NCBI RefSeq assembly: GCF_018070045.1
Contig: NZ_JAGPYK010000001.1
Location: 248,001-312,000 of the forward strand
Reading direction: 5' to 3'
From: Micromonospora sp. U21
Lineage (GTDB): Bacteria; Actinomycetota; Actinomycetes; Mycobacteriales; Micromonosporaceae
DNA length: 64,000 nucleotides
The number at the start of each line of letters is the position of its first letter. Position 1 is the stretch's first letter. The notes beneath the pieces are model-generated. The model was not told where the DNA came from and did not search any database. It was given only the letters and a program-made list of their open reading frames with translations. The translations under genes were made by a program, and so were the position numbers. This document shows positions 8,691 to 18,105 of the stretch, piece by piece.

Positions 8691-9791
8691 GTGACCACCC
8701 CAGGCAAGACCCGCGTGGCGATCGTCTTCGGCGGCCGCAGCCCGGAGCACGGCATCTCCTGCGTCAGCGCCGGCAGCGTGTTCGGCGCGCTCGACCCCGA
8801 CGAGTACGAGGTGGTGCCGGTGGGCATCACCCGGGCCGGCCAGTGGGTGCTGACCAGTGGTGACCCCGCGCAGCTCGCGATCAACGCCCGCCAGCTGCCC
8901 GAGATCACCGCGGAGTCCGGCGCGGACATCGTGCTGCGTGCCGACCCGACCGGCAACGGGCTGATGGTGCTCGACCCGACCGAGGGCCCCCGCGCGCTGG
9001 CCGACGTGGACGTGGTCTTCCCGGTGCTGCACGGCACGTACGGCGAGGACGGCACCATCCAGGGAATGCTGGAGATGGCCGGCATCCCCTACGTCGGGGC
9101 GAACGTGTTCGCCTCCGCCGCCGCCATGGACAAGGAGTTCACCAAGAAGCTCTGCGCGGTCGAGGGCATCCCGGTCGGCCCGTACGCGGTGCTGCGCAAC
9201 GGGATGACGCTCAGCGACCAGGACAAGGAGCGGCTCGGCCTGCCGGTCTTCGTGAAGCCGTCCCGGGCCGGCTCGTCGTTCGGCATCACCCGGGTCACCG
9301 ACTGGGCGCAGCTGGACGCGGCGGTCGTCACCGCCCGGCAGTTCGACCCGAAGGTCATCATCGAGGCCGCGGTCGTCGGCCGCGAGATCGAGTGCGGTGT
9401 GCTGGAGGGGGAGGCCGGTGGCGCGCCCGAGGCGTCCGTGCTGGCCGAGGTGCGCGTCGTCGCCGACCACGACTTCTACGACTTCGAGGCGAAGTACCTC
9501 GACGACTCCTGCGAGTACGACATTCCGGCCGGGCTGCCGGAGAAGGTGACCCGCCAGGTGCAGGAGTACGCCGTCCGCGCGTTCACCGCGCTGGACTGCG
9601 CCGGTCTGGCCCGTGCCGACTTCTTCGTCACCCCCGAGCTGGACGTCTACCTCAACGAGATCAACACCATGCCCGGGTTCACGCCGACGTCGATGTTCCC
9701 GCGCATGTGGGCGGCCTCCGGCCTGGAGTATCCGAAGCTGGTCAACCGCCTGATCCGCACCGCCCAGCGGCGCGGCGTCGGCCTGCACTGA
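8691..9791 (+). CDS. ddl: D-alanine--D-alanine ligase
   Basis: Joins two D-alanines with ATP for peptidoglycan precursor synthesis in the cytoplasm. The 366-residue ATP-grasp protein has FGGRSPEHGISCVSAGSV at the N-terminus, VFPVLHGTYGEDGTIQGMLEMAGIPYVG, the ATP-clamp segment VFVKPSRAGSSFGITRV and the Mg-binding C-terminal YLNEINTMPGFTPTSMFPRMW. A GTG at 8682 overlaps the likely Shine-Dalgarno GAAGAGG (8676-8682), so the GTG at 8691, eight bases after it, was chosen. In actinomycetes ddl often sits close to gpsA and thiL, as it does here. Confidence 0.96.
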   Translation: MTTPGKTRVAIVFGGRSPEHGISCVSAGSVFGALDPDEYEVVPVGITRAGQWVLTSGDPAQLAINARQLPEITAESGADIVLRADPTGNGLMVLDPTEGPRALADVDVVFPVLHGTYGEDGTIQGMLEMAGIPYVGANVFASAAAMDKEFTKKLCAVEGIPVGPYAVLRNGMTLSDQDKERLGLPVFVKPSRAGSSFGITRVTDWAQLDAAVVTARQFDPKVIIEAAVVGREIECGVLEGEAGGAPEASVLAEVRVVADHDFYDFEAKYLDDSCEYDIPAGLPEKVTRQVQEYAVRAFTALDCAGLARADFFVTPELDVYLNEINTMPGFTPTSMFPRMWAASGLEYPKLVNRLIRTAQRRGVGLH

Positions 9792-9841
9792 GCCACCCGA
9801 CGCCGGCCCGCGGCACCACGCCCAGCGGAACGCGGGTCGGG

Positions 9842-10528
9842 TCAGGCCCGGCAGCCGGCGGGAACGGCGCCGCCGGAGGGCACCGAGGCGACGACCGCGC
9901 TGGAGACCGGTGCCACCCACTGCAACGGCTGCTCGTAGGAGCGTGGGATGCGCACCGTCACCGGCGTCTCCCGGTCGACCGTGGTGAGCACGGTCGCGTC
10001 GCCCTGCTCGACCGAGTGCCAGCAGACCCGGTTGACCGTCCAGACCTCGTCGGTGGCCGGGACGGTCGGCTCGGTGCCGCCGCAGGCCACGGTGAGGGCG
10101 GGGTCGCCGTACGCGGCGTTTTGCTCCGGACCGGCGGTGACCGGGCGCTGGGCCAGGTCGCGGATGGTCGGCGGCAGCTGGGAGAGCAGGGCACGGCAGA
10201 CCGTGGCCGGGCGGGCGGCCAGCGCCGGGGCGGCCATCTCGACCGGAGCGGTGGACTGCACCCGGGCGGCGGTGGGGCTCGGCGTGGCGGCCGGCTCCGC
10301 CGGGGAGAGCTTGGTGAAGGCCAGCACGGCCACCAGCAGCGTGACCGGCAACGCGATCAACGTGGCCAGCAGGGCCGCGCCGCGGAGCGTCCGGTCCCGG
10401 CCAGCCGGCGCGTCGGCGGCCGGGTCGGCCGGCTCACGGATACCGTCAGCCGGCTCGGGCGCACCGTCGCGCGTCCCGGCGAGCTGGTCGTCGTTCCGAG
10501 CGGCGGAGGAGGTAGCCATCTCGTCCAC
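9842..10528 (-). CDS. DUF3515 single-pass membrane protein
   Basis: A 228-residue protein with a charged Asp/Ala/Pro cytoplasmic tail, one transmembrane segment (about residues 48-70, GAALLATLIALPVTLLVAVLAF) and an extracytoplasmic DUF3515 domain. This holds four cysteines (ATVCRALL, TVACGG, NRVCWHS, PAGCRA) that could form two disulfides. The function of DUF3515 is not known; the gene is typically found between ddl and thiL in actinobacteria, as here. The GTG at 10528 directly abuts the stop of the AsnC-like gene; an ATG three codons in (10519) is an alternative. Confidence 0.82.
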   Translation of the reverse strand: MDEMATSSAARNDDQLAGTRDGAPEPADGIREPADPAADAPAGRDRTLRGAALLATLIALPVTLLVAVLAFTKLSPAEPAATPSPTAARVQSTAPVEMAAPALAARPATVCRALLSQLPPTIRDLAQRPVTAGPEQNAAYGDPALTVACGGTEPTVPATDEVWTVNRVCWHSVEQGDATVLTTVDRETPVTVRIPRSYEQPLQWVAPVSSAVVASVPSGGAVPAGCRA

Positions 10529-10762
10529 TTACAGCCGCACCACCGAACACGTGAGGGTGCGAGTGATGCCAGGCACCATCTGCACCTTGCTGACGATGAG
10601 TTTGCCGAGCTCGTCGACGGTGTTCGCCTCGGTGAGGACGACCACGTCGTACGGCCCGGTGACGGCGTCGACGCGTACCACGCCGGCAAGGTCCGCGATG
10701 AGACCGGCCACGTCACGTGCGCGGCCGACCTCGGTCTGGATGAGGATGTACGCCTGTACCAC
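10529..10762 (-). CDS. Lrp/AsnC ligand-binding-domain protein without HTH
   Basis: A 77-residue stand-alone RAM/AsnC ligand-binding domain: MVQAYILIQTEVGRARDVA, GPYDVVVLTEANTVDELGKLIVSKVQMVPGITRTLTCSVV. It has no helix-turn-helix, so it cannot bind DNA as Lrp does; such proteins form ring oligomers that bind amino acids. It is probably co-transcribed with the DUF3515 gene and divergent from thiL. What it senses is unknown. Confidence 0.88.
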   Translation of the reverse strand: MVQAYILIQTEVGRARDVAGLIADLAGVVRVDAVTGPYDVVVLTEANTVDELGKLIVSKVQMVPGITRTLTCSVVRL

Positions 10763-10858
10763 GACTCGACCTCCGTCCGTCGCCGCCCAGGGGCGGCCCG
10801 AAGGGTGAAACTACCTTACGGACCAGGTCTGATCCCTATCGGTGGTCAAGGAGCAGCA

Positions 10859-11848
10859 GTGAGCGAGCGCGGCGGTGCCGGGCAGAACGGACGGAACGCC
10901 GGCGGTGTCGCCAGCGTGGGCGGGATCGGCGAGTTCGGGTTGATCGGGCGGATCACCGCCCGCCTGCCGCTCGGACCGACGACCCTGCTCGGCCCAGGGG
11001 ACGACGCGGCGGTGGTGGCCGCCCCGGACGCCCGGGTCGCCGCCTCCACCGACGTGCTGGTCGACGGGCGGCACTTCCGGCGGGACTGGTGCTCGGCCCG
11101 GGACGTCGGGCATCGGGCCGCGGCGGCCAACCTGGCCGACATCGCGGCGATGGGCGCCACCCCGACCGCCCTGCTGGTCGCCCTCTGCATGCCGGCGGAC
11201 CTGGAGACCAGCTGGGCCGAGGAGTTGGCCGACGGGCTGGCCGCGGAGGCGGCCACGGTCGGCGCGAGCGTGGTCGGCGGGGACATGTCGTCCAGCCCCA
11301 CCCTGACCATCGCGGTCACCGCGCTGGGCGACCTCGGCGGCCGCCCGCCCGTGGTGCGCTCCGGCGCCCGCCCCGGTGACGTGCTGGCCCTGGCCGGCCG
11401 CACCGGGTACGCGGCAGCCGGCCTGACCGTGCTCACCCGCGGCTTCCGCACCCCCCGGCTGCTGGTCGACGCGTACCGACGGCCGCAGGTGCCGTACCCG
11501 GCCGGACCGCAGGCCGCCCGTCTCGGCGCCACCTCGATGATCGACGTGTCGGATGGGCTGCTCGCCGACCTCGGGCACGTGGCGGCGGCCAGCGGGGTGG
11601 CGATCGACGTGCGCCGGGACGCGTTCGAGGTGCCCCGGCAGATGGCCGACGCCGCACAGGCGCTCGGCGTCGACCCGTACACCTGGCTCCTGGCCGGTGG
11701 CGAGGACCACGCGTTGGCCGCGACCTTCCCCCCGGCGGTGGCGTTGCCGGCGGACTGGCTGCCGATCGGCCTGGTCACGGCCGGTACCGGGGTCACCGTC
11801 GACGGCGCGCCCTACGAAGGGCCGCGCGGCTGGGACCACTTCCGGTGA
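10859..11848 (+). CDS. thiL: Thiamine-monophosphate kinase
   Basis: Phosphorylates thiamine monophosphate to the active cofactor thiamine pyrophosphate with ATP. The 329-residue protein shows the AIRS/ThiL motifs GEFGLIGRITARL, GPGDDAAVV, STDVLVDGRHF, ANLADIAAMGATPTALLV, VVGGDMSSSPTLTIAVTALG and SMIDVSDGLLADLGH, whose aspartates bind magnesium-ATP. The GTG at 10859 has AAGGAG five bases upstream. The GNAT gene follows immediately. Confidence 0.95.
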   Translation: MSERGGAGQNGRNAGGVASVGGIGEFGLIGRITARLPLGPTTLLGPGDDAAVVAAPDARVAASTDVLVDGRHFRRDWCSARDVGHRAAAANLADIAAMGATPTALLVALCMPADLETSWAEELADGLAAEAATVGASVVGGDMSSSPTLTIAVTALGDLGGRPPVVRSGARPGDVLALAGRTGYAAAGLTVLTRGFRTPRLLVDAYRRPQVPYPAGPQAARLGATSMIDVSDGLLADLGHVAAASGVAIDVRRDAFEVPRQMADAAQALGVDPYTWLLAGGEDHALAATFPPAVALPADWLPIGLVTAGTGVTVDGAPYEGPRGWDHFR

Positions 11849-11877
11849 GGCCTCGCGCCGGCCGTACCCTGGATGCC

Positions 11878-12339
11878 GTGAGTGAGATCGAGATCCGGGT
11901 GGCGCGGTTCGACGCGCCGGTGGCGCAGCAGTTGATCCGCGACGCGCTGGCCGACCTCGGCGCACGCTACGGCGGCACCGGCGACGACACCCCGGTGGAC
12001 GTGGCCGAGTTCGAGCCGCCGGACGGCGCGTTCCTCGTCGCCTACCTGGCCGGCGACCCGGTCGGCTGTGGCGGTTGGCGCAGCCACGGCGCGGACACCG
12101 CGGAGCTGAAGCGGATGTACACCGCCCCGGCGGCCCGTGGGCGGGGCGTGGCCCGGACGGTGCTGGCGGCCGTCGAGCGCTCGGCCCGTGAGCGGGGCCG
12201 CAAGCGGATGGTCCTGGAGTGCGGGGACAGGCAGCCCGAGGCGATCGCCATGTACACCTCCGCCGGCTATGAGCAGATCCCGAACTTCGGCTTCTACAAG
12301 GACGAGGAGGGCTGCGTCTCCTTCGGCCGCACCCTCTGA
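11878..12339 (+). CDS. GNAT-family N-acetyltransferase
   Basis: A 153-residue GCN5-related acetyltransferase. The acetyl-CoA binding motif A reads LKRMYTAPAARGRGVARTVLAAVERSA and motif B MVLECGDRQPEAIAMYTSAGYEQIPNFGFY, which is typical of small GNAT enzymes acting on amino groups. The substrate cannot be inferred. The GTG at 11878 (MSEIEIRVARF) gives a normal family start; a GTG at 11845 overlapping the thiL stop is the alternative and would add 11 poorly conserved residues. Probably translated from the thiL transcript. Confidence 0.85.
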   Translation: MSEIEIRVARFDAPVAQQLIRDALADLGARYGGTGDDTPVDVAEFEPPDGAFLVAYLAGDPVGCGGWRSHGADTAELKRMYTAPAARGRGVARTVLAAVERSARERGRKRMVLECGDRQPEAIAMYTSAGYEQIPNFGFYKDEEGCVSFGRTL

Positions 12340-12373
12340 AGCCGGGCAGTCGCCGACCGCCGGTGGCCGGCGT

Positions 12374-13630
12374 TCAGGCCGTGGTGATCCGGATCTGCGC
12401 GGCGGCTCGGGCGACCGCCCCGGTCGCCTCCGCCGGGTCGGCGCCCCAGGCCAGCACCTGGCCGCTGCGCCGCACCGACGAGGTGACCTCGGCGACCCGG
12501 TCGCCCACCGCCACGCCCACCCCGACGTCCAGCACGCCGGGTACCTGGCTGGCCGCTCGTACCCCCTCCACGGCGGTGACGGTGCCGGGCGGAGCGAGCA
12601 GGAACTCCACCGCCGCCGCGCCGCTCGGCCCGGCCGGCAGCGCCGGGCGTTCCCCCCGGAGCGTGCGCAGGTACGCGGCGACGAACCCGCACTCGTAGGC
12701 GACCGAGATCAGTACGGTGATGAGGTCGCCGGGGAGCCGGGCGGCGCATTCCACCAGCGCCGGGCCGTCGACGGTGCGGATCCACTCGCTGTGCAGCACG
12801 CCGGTACGGAAGCCGGCGGCGCCGGCCAGCCGGGTGGCCACGTCGAGCAGCTCCCGTCGGGCGTCCTCGGGCAGGGCGGACGGCACGGTGTGCCCGGTCT
12901 CCACCGGCCGCCCACCGGTCAGCACCCGCTTGTCGGTGACGTTGCCGAAGCGCACCTCGCCGTCGGCGATCAGCAGCTCCACGCTGTGCTCGGTGCCGAT
13001 CAGCACCTGCTCGGCGAGGACCGCGGTGGGTAGGCCGTGGGCGATGGCGTCGGGAGGCGTCTCCGGATCGGCGCTGGCGGCCCAGGCGGCGGCGACCAGC
13101 GCCGGGTCGGTGACGATCTGCACGCCGAGGCTGCCGGCGCGGCGGGTGGGCTTCAGCACGCAGCGCCCGCCCTGCCGGTGGGCGAACTCGGTCGCTTCGG
13201 CGGCCGTGGCGACCACCGTGAACGCCGGGTTGGTCAGGCCGGCCGCCGCGGCGAGCAACCGCATCCGGTGCTTGTCGGTGAAGATCTCGGCGGCCTTCAC
13301 GCCGGCGCCGGGCAGGCCGAGCGCTTCGGCCAGCCGGGCCGCGGCGAGCACGCCGTACTCCTGGCCGGGCACCACCAGCCGCGCGGCGGCCAGCCCCGGT
13401 TCCCGGGCCAGCAGCGCCGCCGGGTCCAGGCCGGTCTGGTACTCGGCCGCCACCAGCCGGGAGACGAACGGCAGCGCGGCGCAGCGCCGCTCAAGGTCGC
13501 GGCGGCGGATGAGGTCGGGTTCCTCGACCACGACCACGCTGCCGGCGGGCAGCAGATCGCCGAGCCCGCGCAGCAGATCCAGCGCGGAGCCCATCATGAC
13601 CATCTCGTCCCGGCTCAGGTCCAGCTGCAC
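12374..13630 (-). CDS. Orphan ATP-grasp ligase
   Basis: A 418-residue ATP-grasp protein, the fold that joins a carboxylate to an amine or thiol through an acyl phosphate. Visible are AAEIFTDKHRMRLLAAAAGLTNPAF (helix before the fold), GGRCVLKPTRRAGSLGVQIVTD (ATP-binding lysine loop), VLAEQVLIGTEHSVELLIADG and the metal-binding VLHSEWIRTVDGPALVECAARLPGDL. The pattern resembles carboxylate-amine ligases of the peptide-antibiotic type (BacD-like) rather than primary-metabolism enzymes. There are no biosynthetic neighbours: it lies alone between the GNAT gene and rpmB. Substrate unknown. Confidence 0.8.
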   Translation of the reverse strand: MQLDLSRDEMVMMGSALDLLRGLGDLLPAGSVVVVEEPDLIRRRDLERRCAALPFVSRLVAAEYQTGLDPAALLAREPGLAAARLVVPGQEYGVLAAARLAEALGLPGAGVKAAEIFTDKHRMRLLAAAAGLTNPAFTVVATAAEATEFAHRQGGRCVLKPTRRAGSLGVQIVTDPALVAAAWAASADPETPPDAIAHGLPTAVLAEQVLIGTEHSVELLIADGEVRFGNVTDKRVLTGGRPVETGHTVPSALPEDARRELLDVATRLAGAAGFRTGVLHSEWIRTVDGPALVECAARLPGDLITVLISVAYECGFVAAYLRTLRGERPALPAGPSGAAAVEFLLAPPGTVTAVEGVRAASQVPGVLDVGVGVAVGDRVAEVTSSVRRSGQVLAWGADPAEATGAVARAAAQIRITTA

Positions 13631-13749
13631 CCGTCACCCCTTCGCCCGGGCCGGACCGGACGTCCGGCGCAGCGAGACCTTAACCGGGCGGGCGGCCGGG
13701 CAGGCGGCCGCGTCGCGTAGCCGTCAGCGACCTGGCGCGGACACGACAG

Positions 13750-13778
13750 AGCCGGCGGACCGCAGGGGTCCGCCGGCT
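13750..13778 (-). terminator. Hairpin terminator downstream of rpmB
   Basis: Perfect 11-bp GC stem: AGCCGGCGGAC at 13750-13760 pairs with GTCCGCCGGCT at 13768-13778 around a 7-nt loop. It lies 31 bases after the rpmB stop on the minus strand. There is no U-tract, which is normal for terminators of high-GC actinomycetes. Confidence 0.75.
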
Positions 13779-13808
13779 GAGCCGTACGAGAAGGTGGGTG
13801 CTACCGCG

Positions 13809-14000
13809 TCAGGCGCGGGTGACCTTGCCGGCCTTGATGCACGAGGTGCAGACCTGCAACTTCTTGGTGTTGCCGCCACCGGCCGGGGTACGCACCGACT
13901 GGATGTTCGGGTTCCAGCGGCGGTTGGTCCGCCGGTGCGAGTGGGACACGTTGTGGCCGAAGCCCGGTCCCTTGCCACAGACGTCGCACACGCTAGCCAC
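13809..14000 (-). CDS. rpmB: 50S ribosomal protein L28 (zinc-binding form)
   Basis: A 63-residue L28: [36 protein letters not shown] followed by [17 protein letters not shown]. Two CxxC pairs (CDVC, CTSC) make this the C+ type that binds zinc in the large subunit; actinomycetes often also carry a cysteine-free copy elsewhere under Zur control. GTG start with CCAGGAG upstream. It is a single gene followed by a strong hairpin and divergent from the DhaL-domain gene. Confidence 0.97.
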   Translation of the reverse strand: MASVCDVCGKGPGFGHNVSHSHRRTNRRWNPNIQSVRTPAGGGNTKKLQVCTSCIKAGKVTRA

Positions 14001-14296
14001 GGGATACTCCTGGGATTGAAACGTTCATGAGGTCGCCGGCAGGCGCTGCCCGGGCAACCTGGTCAGGTTACCCGATGACCCGCCGACCCGGCCAACCGGC
14101 CCGGTCGGGCGACCGCCCGTGGCCCGGCCGGCAGGTGCTGGTGCGCCCGTCCGCCGGGTGGTGGGCCGGTCCGGCGGCAACGATACCCGAGGTCCCCGTC
14201 CCGGCCGCCCGAGCCGGGTTCAGCGCCGGAGCCGGGGCGAACGGACACGCCGGACGAGTCCGACGGCTGTCGGCGTGCGCCAGTAGGCTTCTGGCC

Positions 14297-15910
14297 GTGC
14301 TGGACACCCTCGACGCCGCCGCGGTCCGCCGGTGGTGTGCGACCGGGTTGACCGCGCTGAAGCGCCACCAGGGCGAGATCGACGAGCTCAACGTCTATCC
14401 GGTGCCCGACGGCGACACCGGCACCAACCTGGTGCTCACCCTCACCTCGGCCCAGCAGGCCCTGGCCATGAACCTGGACACGCTCCCGGACAGCGGGCCG
14501 ACCGCGCACGGGCACGCGTTGCGGCTGATGGCCCAGGGCGCTCTGCTCGGCGCGCGCGGCAACTCCGGTGTGATCCTCTCGCAGATCCTGCGCGGCTTCG
14601 CCGACGCGGCCGCCACGGTGCCGGCCGTACGCGGCCGGGAGCTGGCCGCCGCGCTGCGGGGCGCCACCGTTGCCGCGTACACCGCGGTCGCCCGGCCGGT
14701 GGAGGGCACCCTGCTCACCGTGGTCGGCGCGGCCGCCGCCGCAGCCGAGCGGGCGGACAGCGACGACCTGCCGTCGGTGGCCCGGGCCGCCGCGCGGGCG
14801 GCGGCCGAGGCGCTGGCCCACACCCCGGAGCAGCTGCCGGCCCTGGCCCGCGCCGGTGTGGTCGACGCGGGCGGCCGGGGCCTCTGCGTGCTGCTCGACG
14901 CCCTGGTCGAGGTGCTCACGGGGGAGATCGCCGTGCGCGCCGCGCCGGCGCCGCGCGCCGCCCGGCCGGCCGCCACGATCGCCCGGGAGACCGGCTCCGA
15001 GGAGTACGCCTACGAGGTGCAGTTCCTGCTCGACGCCCCGGCCGAGGCGGTGACCGGGATGCGCCGGGCGCTGGAGGCGCTGGGGGATTCCCTGGTCGTC
15101 GTCGGCGACGGCCGTGAGCCGGAGAGCACCTGGAACGTGCACGTCCACGTCAACGACGTCGGCGCGGCGGTCGAGGCGGGGGTCGCCGCCGGCCGCCCGT
15201 ACCGGATCTCGGTGACCCGCTTCGCCGACCAACCGGAGCCGTCCCCCGGCCCGGCGGCGGACGGCCGTGCCGCCGTGGTGGTGGCCACCGGCGTCGGGAT
15301 CGCCGGGCTGTTCGCCGCGGAGGGAGCCACCGTGGTGCCGGGCAACCCGTCCACCGGGGAGCTGCTCGACGCGGTGCGCAGCACCGGCGCGGCACGGGTG
15401 GTGGTGCTGCCAAACGACCCCGACACCGAGGCGGTGGCGAGCGCGGCGGCCCGTGAGGCACACCGCTACGGCATCAAGGTGAGCGTGGTGCCGACACGCT
15501 CGCCGGTGCAGGCGCTGGCCGCCCTCGCGGTCCGCGACGGCACCCGCCGCTTCGAGGACGACGTGATCGCGATGGCCGAGGCCGCGGGTGCCTGCCGCTA
15601 CGCCGAGGTCTGCCACGCCAGCCGGGAGGCGCTGACCGTCGCCGGGCCGTGCCGTCCCGGTGACGTGCTGGCGCTGGTCGAGGGGGAGGTGCACCTGATC
15701 GGCGCCGACCTGACCGACACCTGCGCGGCGGTGGTCGACCGCATGCTCGGCGGGGGTGGGGAGCTGGTCACCCTGCTGGCCGGGGTGGACGCGCCGGCCG
15801 GGCTCACCGATGCCGTCCGCGCGCACGTCGCGCGGCGCTGGCCGTTCGTCGAGGTGCAGGCGTACCCGGGCGGCCAGCCGAATTATCCGCTCCTGGTGGG
15901 AGTCGAATGA
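14297..15910 (+). CDS. DhaL (DAK2)-domain protein, FakA/YloV-like
   Basis: A 537-residue protein of the YloV/FakA family, the kinase component that phosphorylates fatty acids bound to a FakB carrier in other bacteria. The N-terminal DhaL domain has DELNVYPVPDGDTGTNLVLT, whose aspartates bind Mg-ADP, and LLGARGNSGVILSQILRGFAD; the C-terminal half (about 230-537) is the FakA-type domain with VVATGVGIAGLFAAEGAT. No DegV/FakB gene is in the window, so a fatty-acid substrate is only an inference. The GTG at 14297 gives the family start MLDTLDAAAVRRW. The stop overlaps recG (ATGA); this pairing is conserved widely. Confidence 0.9.
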   Translation: MLDTLDAAAVRRWCATGLTALKRHQGEIDELNVYPVPDGDTGTNLVLTLTSAQQALAMNLDTLPDSGPTAHGHALRLMAQGALLGARGNSGVILSQILRGFADAAATVPAVRGRELAAALRGATVAAYTAVARPVEGTLLTVVGAAAAAAERADSDDLPSVARAAARAAAEALAHTPEQLPALARAGVVDAGGRGLCVLLDALVEVLTGEIAVRAAPAPRAARPAATIARETGSEEYAYEVQFLLDAPAEAVTGMRRALEALGDSLVVVGDGREPESTWNVHVHVNDVGAAVEAGVAAGRPYRISVTRFADQPEPSPGPAADGRAAVVVATGVGIAGLFAAEGATVVPGNPSTGELLDAVRSTGAARVVVLPNDPDTEAVASAAAREAHRYGIKVSVVPTRSPVQALAALAVRDGTRRFEDDVIAMAEAAGACRYAEVCHASREALTVAGPCRPGDVLALVEGEVHLIGADLTDTCAAVVDRMLGGGGELVTLLAGVDAPAGLTDAVRAHVARRWPFVEVQAYPGGQPNYPLLVGVE

Positions 15911-18105
15911 GCGAACCGGCCACGGTGGACACCCCGCTGAAGAAGCTGGTGGGGGACAAGACGGCCAAGGCGCTGGCCGCCCACCTCGACCTGCACACCG
16001 CGGGTGATCTCGTCTACCACTTCCCGCGCCGCTACGACGAGCGTGGCGAGCACACCGACATCCGCTCGCTGGACGTCGGCGAGCAGGTCACCGTGCTGGC
16101 GCAGGTGCAGCGCACCGCGGTGCGCCCGATGCGCCAACGCCGGGGCAACCTGCTGGAGGTGACCGTCGGCGACGGCTCCGGGGGGCTGCTGACGCTGACG
16201 TTCTTCGGCAACCAGGCGTGGCGCGAGCGGGAGCTGCGTCCGGGCCGGTGGGGTTTGTTCGCCGGGAAGGTCACCGAGTTCCGGGGCAAGCGTCAGCTCA
16301 ACGGCCCGGAGTACGTCCTGCTCGGCGAGGGCGGCGACGGCGAGGCGGCGGTCAGCGACGAGATCGAGGAGTTCGCCGGCGCGCTGATCCCCGTCTACCC
16401 GGCCGCGGCGGCGGTGCCGACCTGGGTGATCGCCCGCTGCGTGCGGGTGGTGCTGGACACCTTCACCCCGCCGGAGGATCCGGTGCCGGCCACGGTGCGG
16501 GCCAGCCGCAACCTGGTCGGGCTGGGCACCGCGCTGCGGGAGATCCACCGGCCGGGCAGCAAGGAGGACCTCTACCGGGCGCGACATCGGCTCAAGTGGG
16601 ACGAGGCGTTCGCCGTCCAGCTGACCCTGGTGCAGCGCAAGCACCGGGCCGCCGACTGGCCGGCCCGCCCCCGCCCGGCGCGTCCCGGCGGGCTGCTGGA
16701 CGCCTTCGACGCGCGGCTGCCGTACGAGCTGACCGCAGGTCAGCTTGACGTCGGCGTGGAGATCGCCACCGACCTGTCCGCCCCGCACCCGATGCACCGG
16801 TTGTTGCAGGGCGAGGTGGGCTCGGGCAAGACGGTGGTGGCGCTGCGGGCGATGCTCCAGGTGGTGGACGCGGGCGGCCAGGCGGCGCTGCTGGCGCCCA
16901 CCGAGGTGCTGGCCGCACAGCACCACCGCGGCATGCTCGACCTGCTCGGCCCGCTGGGGCGGGCCGGCGAGCTGGATTCCGCCGAGCATGCCACTCGCGT
17001 GGAGCTGGTCACCGGCTCGCTGGGCGCGGCCGCTCGCCGCCGGGCGCTCGGCGAGGTGGCCTCCGGCGCCGCCGGCATCGTGCTCGGCACCCACGCGCTG
17101 CTCTACGAGGGAGTGGACTTCGCCGACCTCGGCCTGGTGGTGGTCGACGAGCAGCACCGCTTCGGGGTGGAGCAGCGCGACGCGCTGCGGGCCAAGGCCG
17201 AGCAGCCGCCGCACGTGCTGGTGATGACGGCCACCCCGATCCCGCGCACGGTGGCGATGACCGTCTACGGCGACCTGGAGGTCTCCACCCTCTCCCAGCT
17301 GCCCCGGGGGCGCTCGCCGATCGCCTCGCACGTGGTGCCGGCCGCGGAGAAGCCGGCCTTCCTGGACCGGGCCTGGCGCCGGCTGCGTGAGGAGGTGGCC
17401 GCCGGCCACCAGGCGTACGTGGTCTGCCCAAGAATTGGCGAGGGGCCGGTCAGCGACGAGGAGCCGCCGCCGGTGGACGACAACGGCCGCCGGCCGCCGC
17501 TGGCCGTGACCGAGGTGGCCCCGCTGCTGGCGGAGGGGCCGCTGCACGGGCTGCGGATCGGGGTGCTGCACGGCCGGCTGCCGGCCGACGAGAAGGACGC
17601 GGTGATGCGCTCCTTCGCCGCCGGCGACCTGGACGTGCTGGTGGCCACCACCGTCGTCGAGGTCGGCGTGGACGTGCCCAACGCGACCGTGATGATCGTG
17701 CTGGACGCCGACCGCTTCGGTGTCTCCCAACTGCACCAGCTGCGCGGTCGGGTCGGCCGGGGGGCTGCGGCAGGGCTCTGCCTGCTGGTCAGCGAGGCGG
17801 CCGAGGGGTCGCCGGCGCGGGAACGGCTGGACGCGGTCGCCTCCACGGGCGACGGCTTCAAGCTCGCCGAGCTGGATCTGGAGCAGCGCCGCGAGGGCGA
17901 CGTGCTGGGTGCCACCCAGTCCGGGCACCGCTCACACCTGCGGCTGCTGTCCCTGCTGCGCGACGCCGACCTGATCCGCGACGCGCGCGCCGAGGCGATC
18001 GCCCTGGTCGAGAAGGACCCGGAGCTGACCCGGCATCCGGCGCTTGCCGCGTCGGTCACCGCCCTGGTCGACGAGGACCGCGCCGAGTACCTGGAAAAGG
18101 GCTGA
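15907..18105 (+). CDS. recG: ATP-dependent DNA helicase RecG
   Basis: Remodels stalled replication forks and Holliday junctions. The 732-residue protein has an N-terminal OB-fold wedge domain (about 60-160), Walker A LLQGEVGSGKTVVAL near residue 300, DEQHRFGVEQRDAL (motif II) near 414, VMTATPIPRT (motif III), VEVGVDVPNATVM and QLHQLRGRVGRG (motif VI). Length is slightly above the usual 690 residues because of an acidic insertion with PVSDEEPPPVDDNGRRPP around residue 520. Start ATGA overlaps the upstream stop. Transcription ends at the hairpin at 18323. Confidence 0.97.
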   Translation: MSEPATVDTPLKKLVGDKTAKALAAHLDLHTAGDLVYHFPRRYDERGEHTDIRSLDVGEQVTVLAQVQRTAVRPMRQRRGNLLEVTVGDGSGGLLTLTFFGNQAWRERELRPGRWGLFAGKVTEFRGKRQLNGPEYVLLGEGGDGEAAVSDEIEEFAGALIPVYPAAAAVPTWVIARCVRVVLDTFTPPEDPVPATVRASRNLVGLGTALREIHRPGSKEDLYRARHRLKWDEAFAVQLTLVQRKHRAADWPARPRPARPGGLLDAFDARLPYELTAGQLDVGVEIATDLSAPHPMHRLLQGEVGSGKTVVALRAMLQVVDAGGQAALLAPTEVLAAQHHRGMLDLLGPLGRAGELDSAEHATRVELVTGSLGAAARRRALGEVASGAAGIVLGTHALLYEGVDFADLGLVVVDEQHRFGVEQRDALRAKAEQPPHVLVMTATPIPRTVAMTVYGDLEVSTLSQLPRGRSPIASHVVPAAEKPAFLDRAWRRLREEVAAGHQAYVVCPRIGEGPVSDEEPPPVDDNGRRPPLAVTEVAPLLAEGPLHGLRIGVLHGRLPADEKDAVMRSFAAGDLDVLVATTVVEVGVDVPNATVMIVLDADRFGVSQLHQLRGRVGRGAAAGLCLLVSEAAEGSPARERLDAVASTGDGFKLAELDLEQRREGDVLGATQSGHRSHLRLLSLLRDADLIRDARAEAIALVEKDPELTRHPALAASVTALVDEDRAEYLEKG

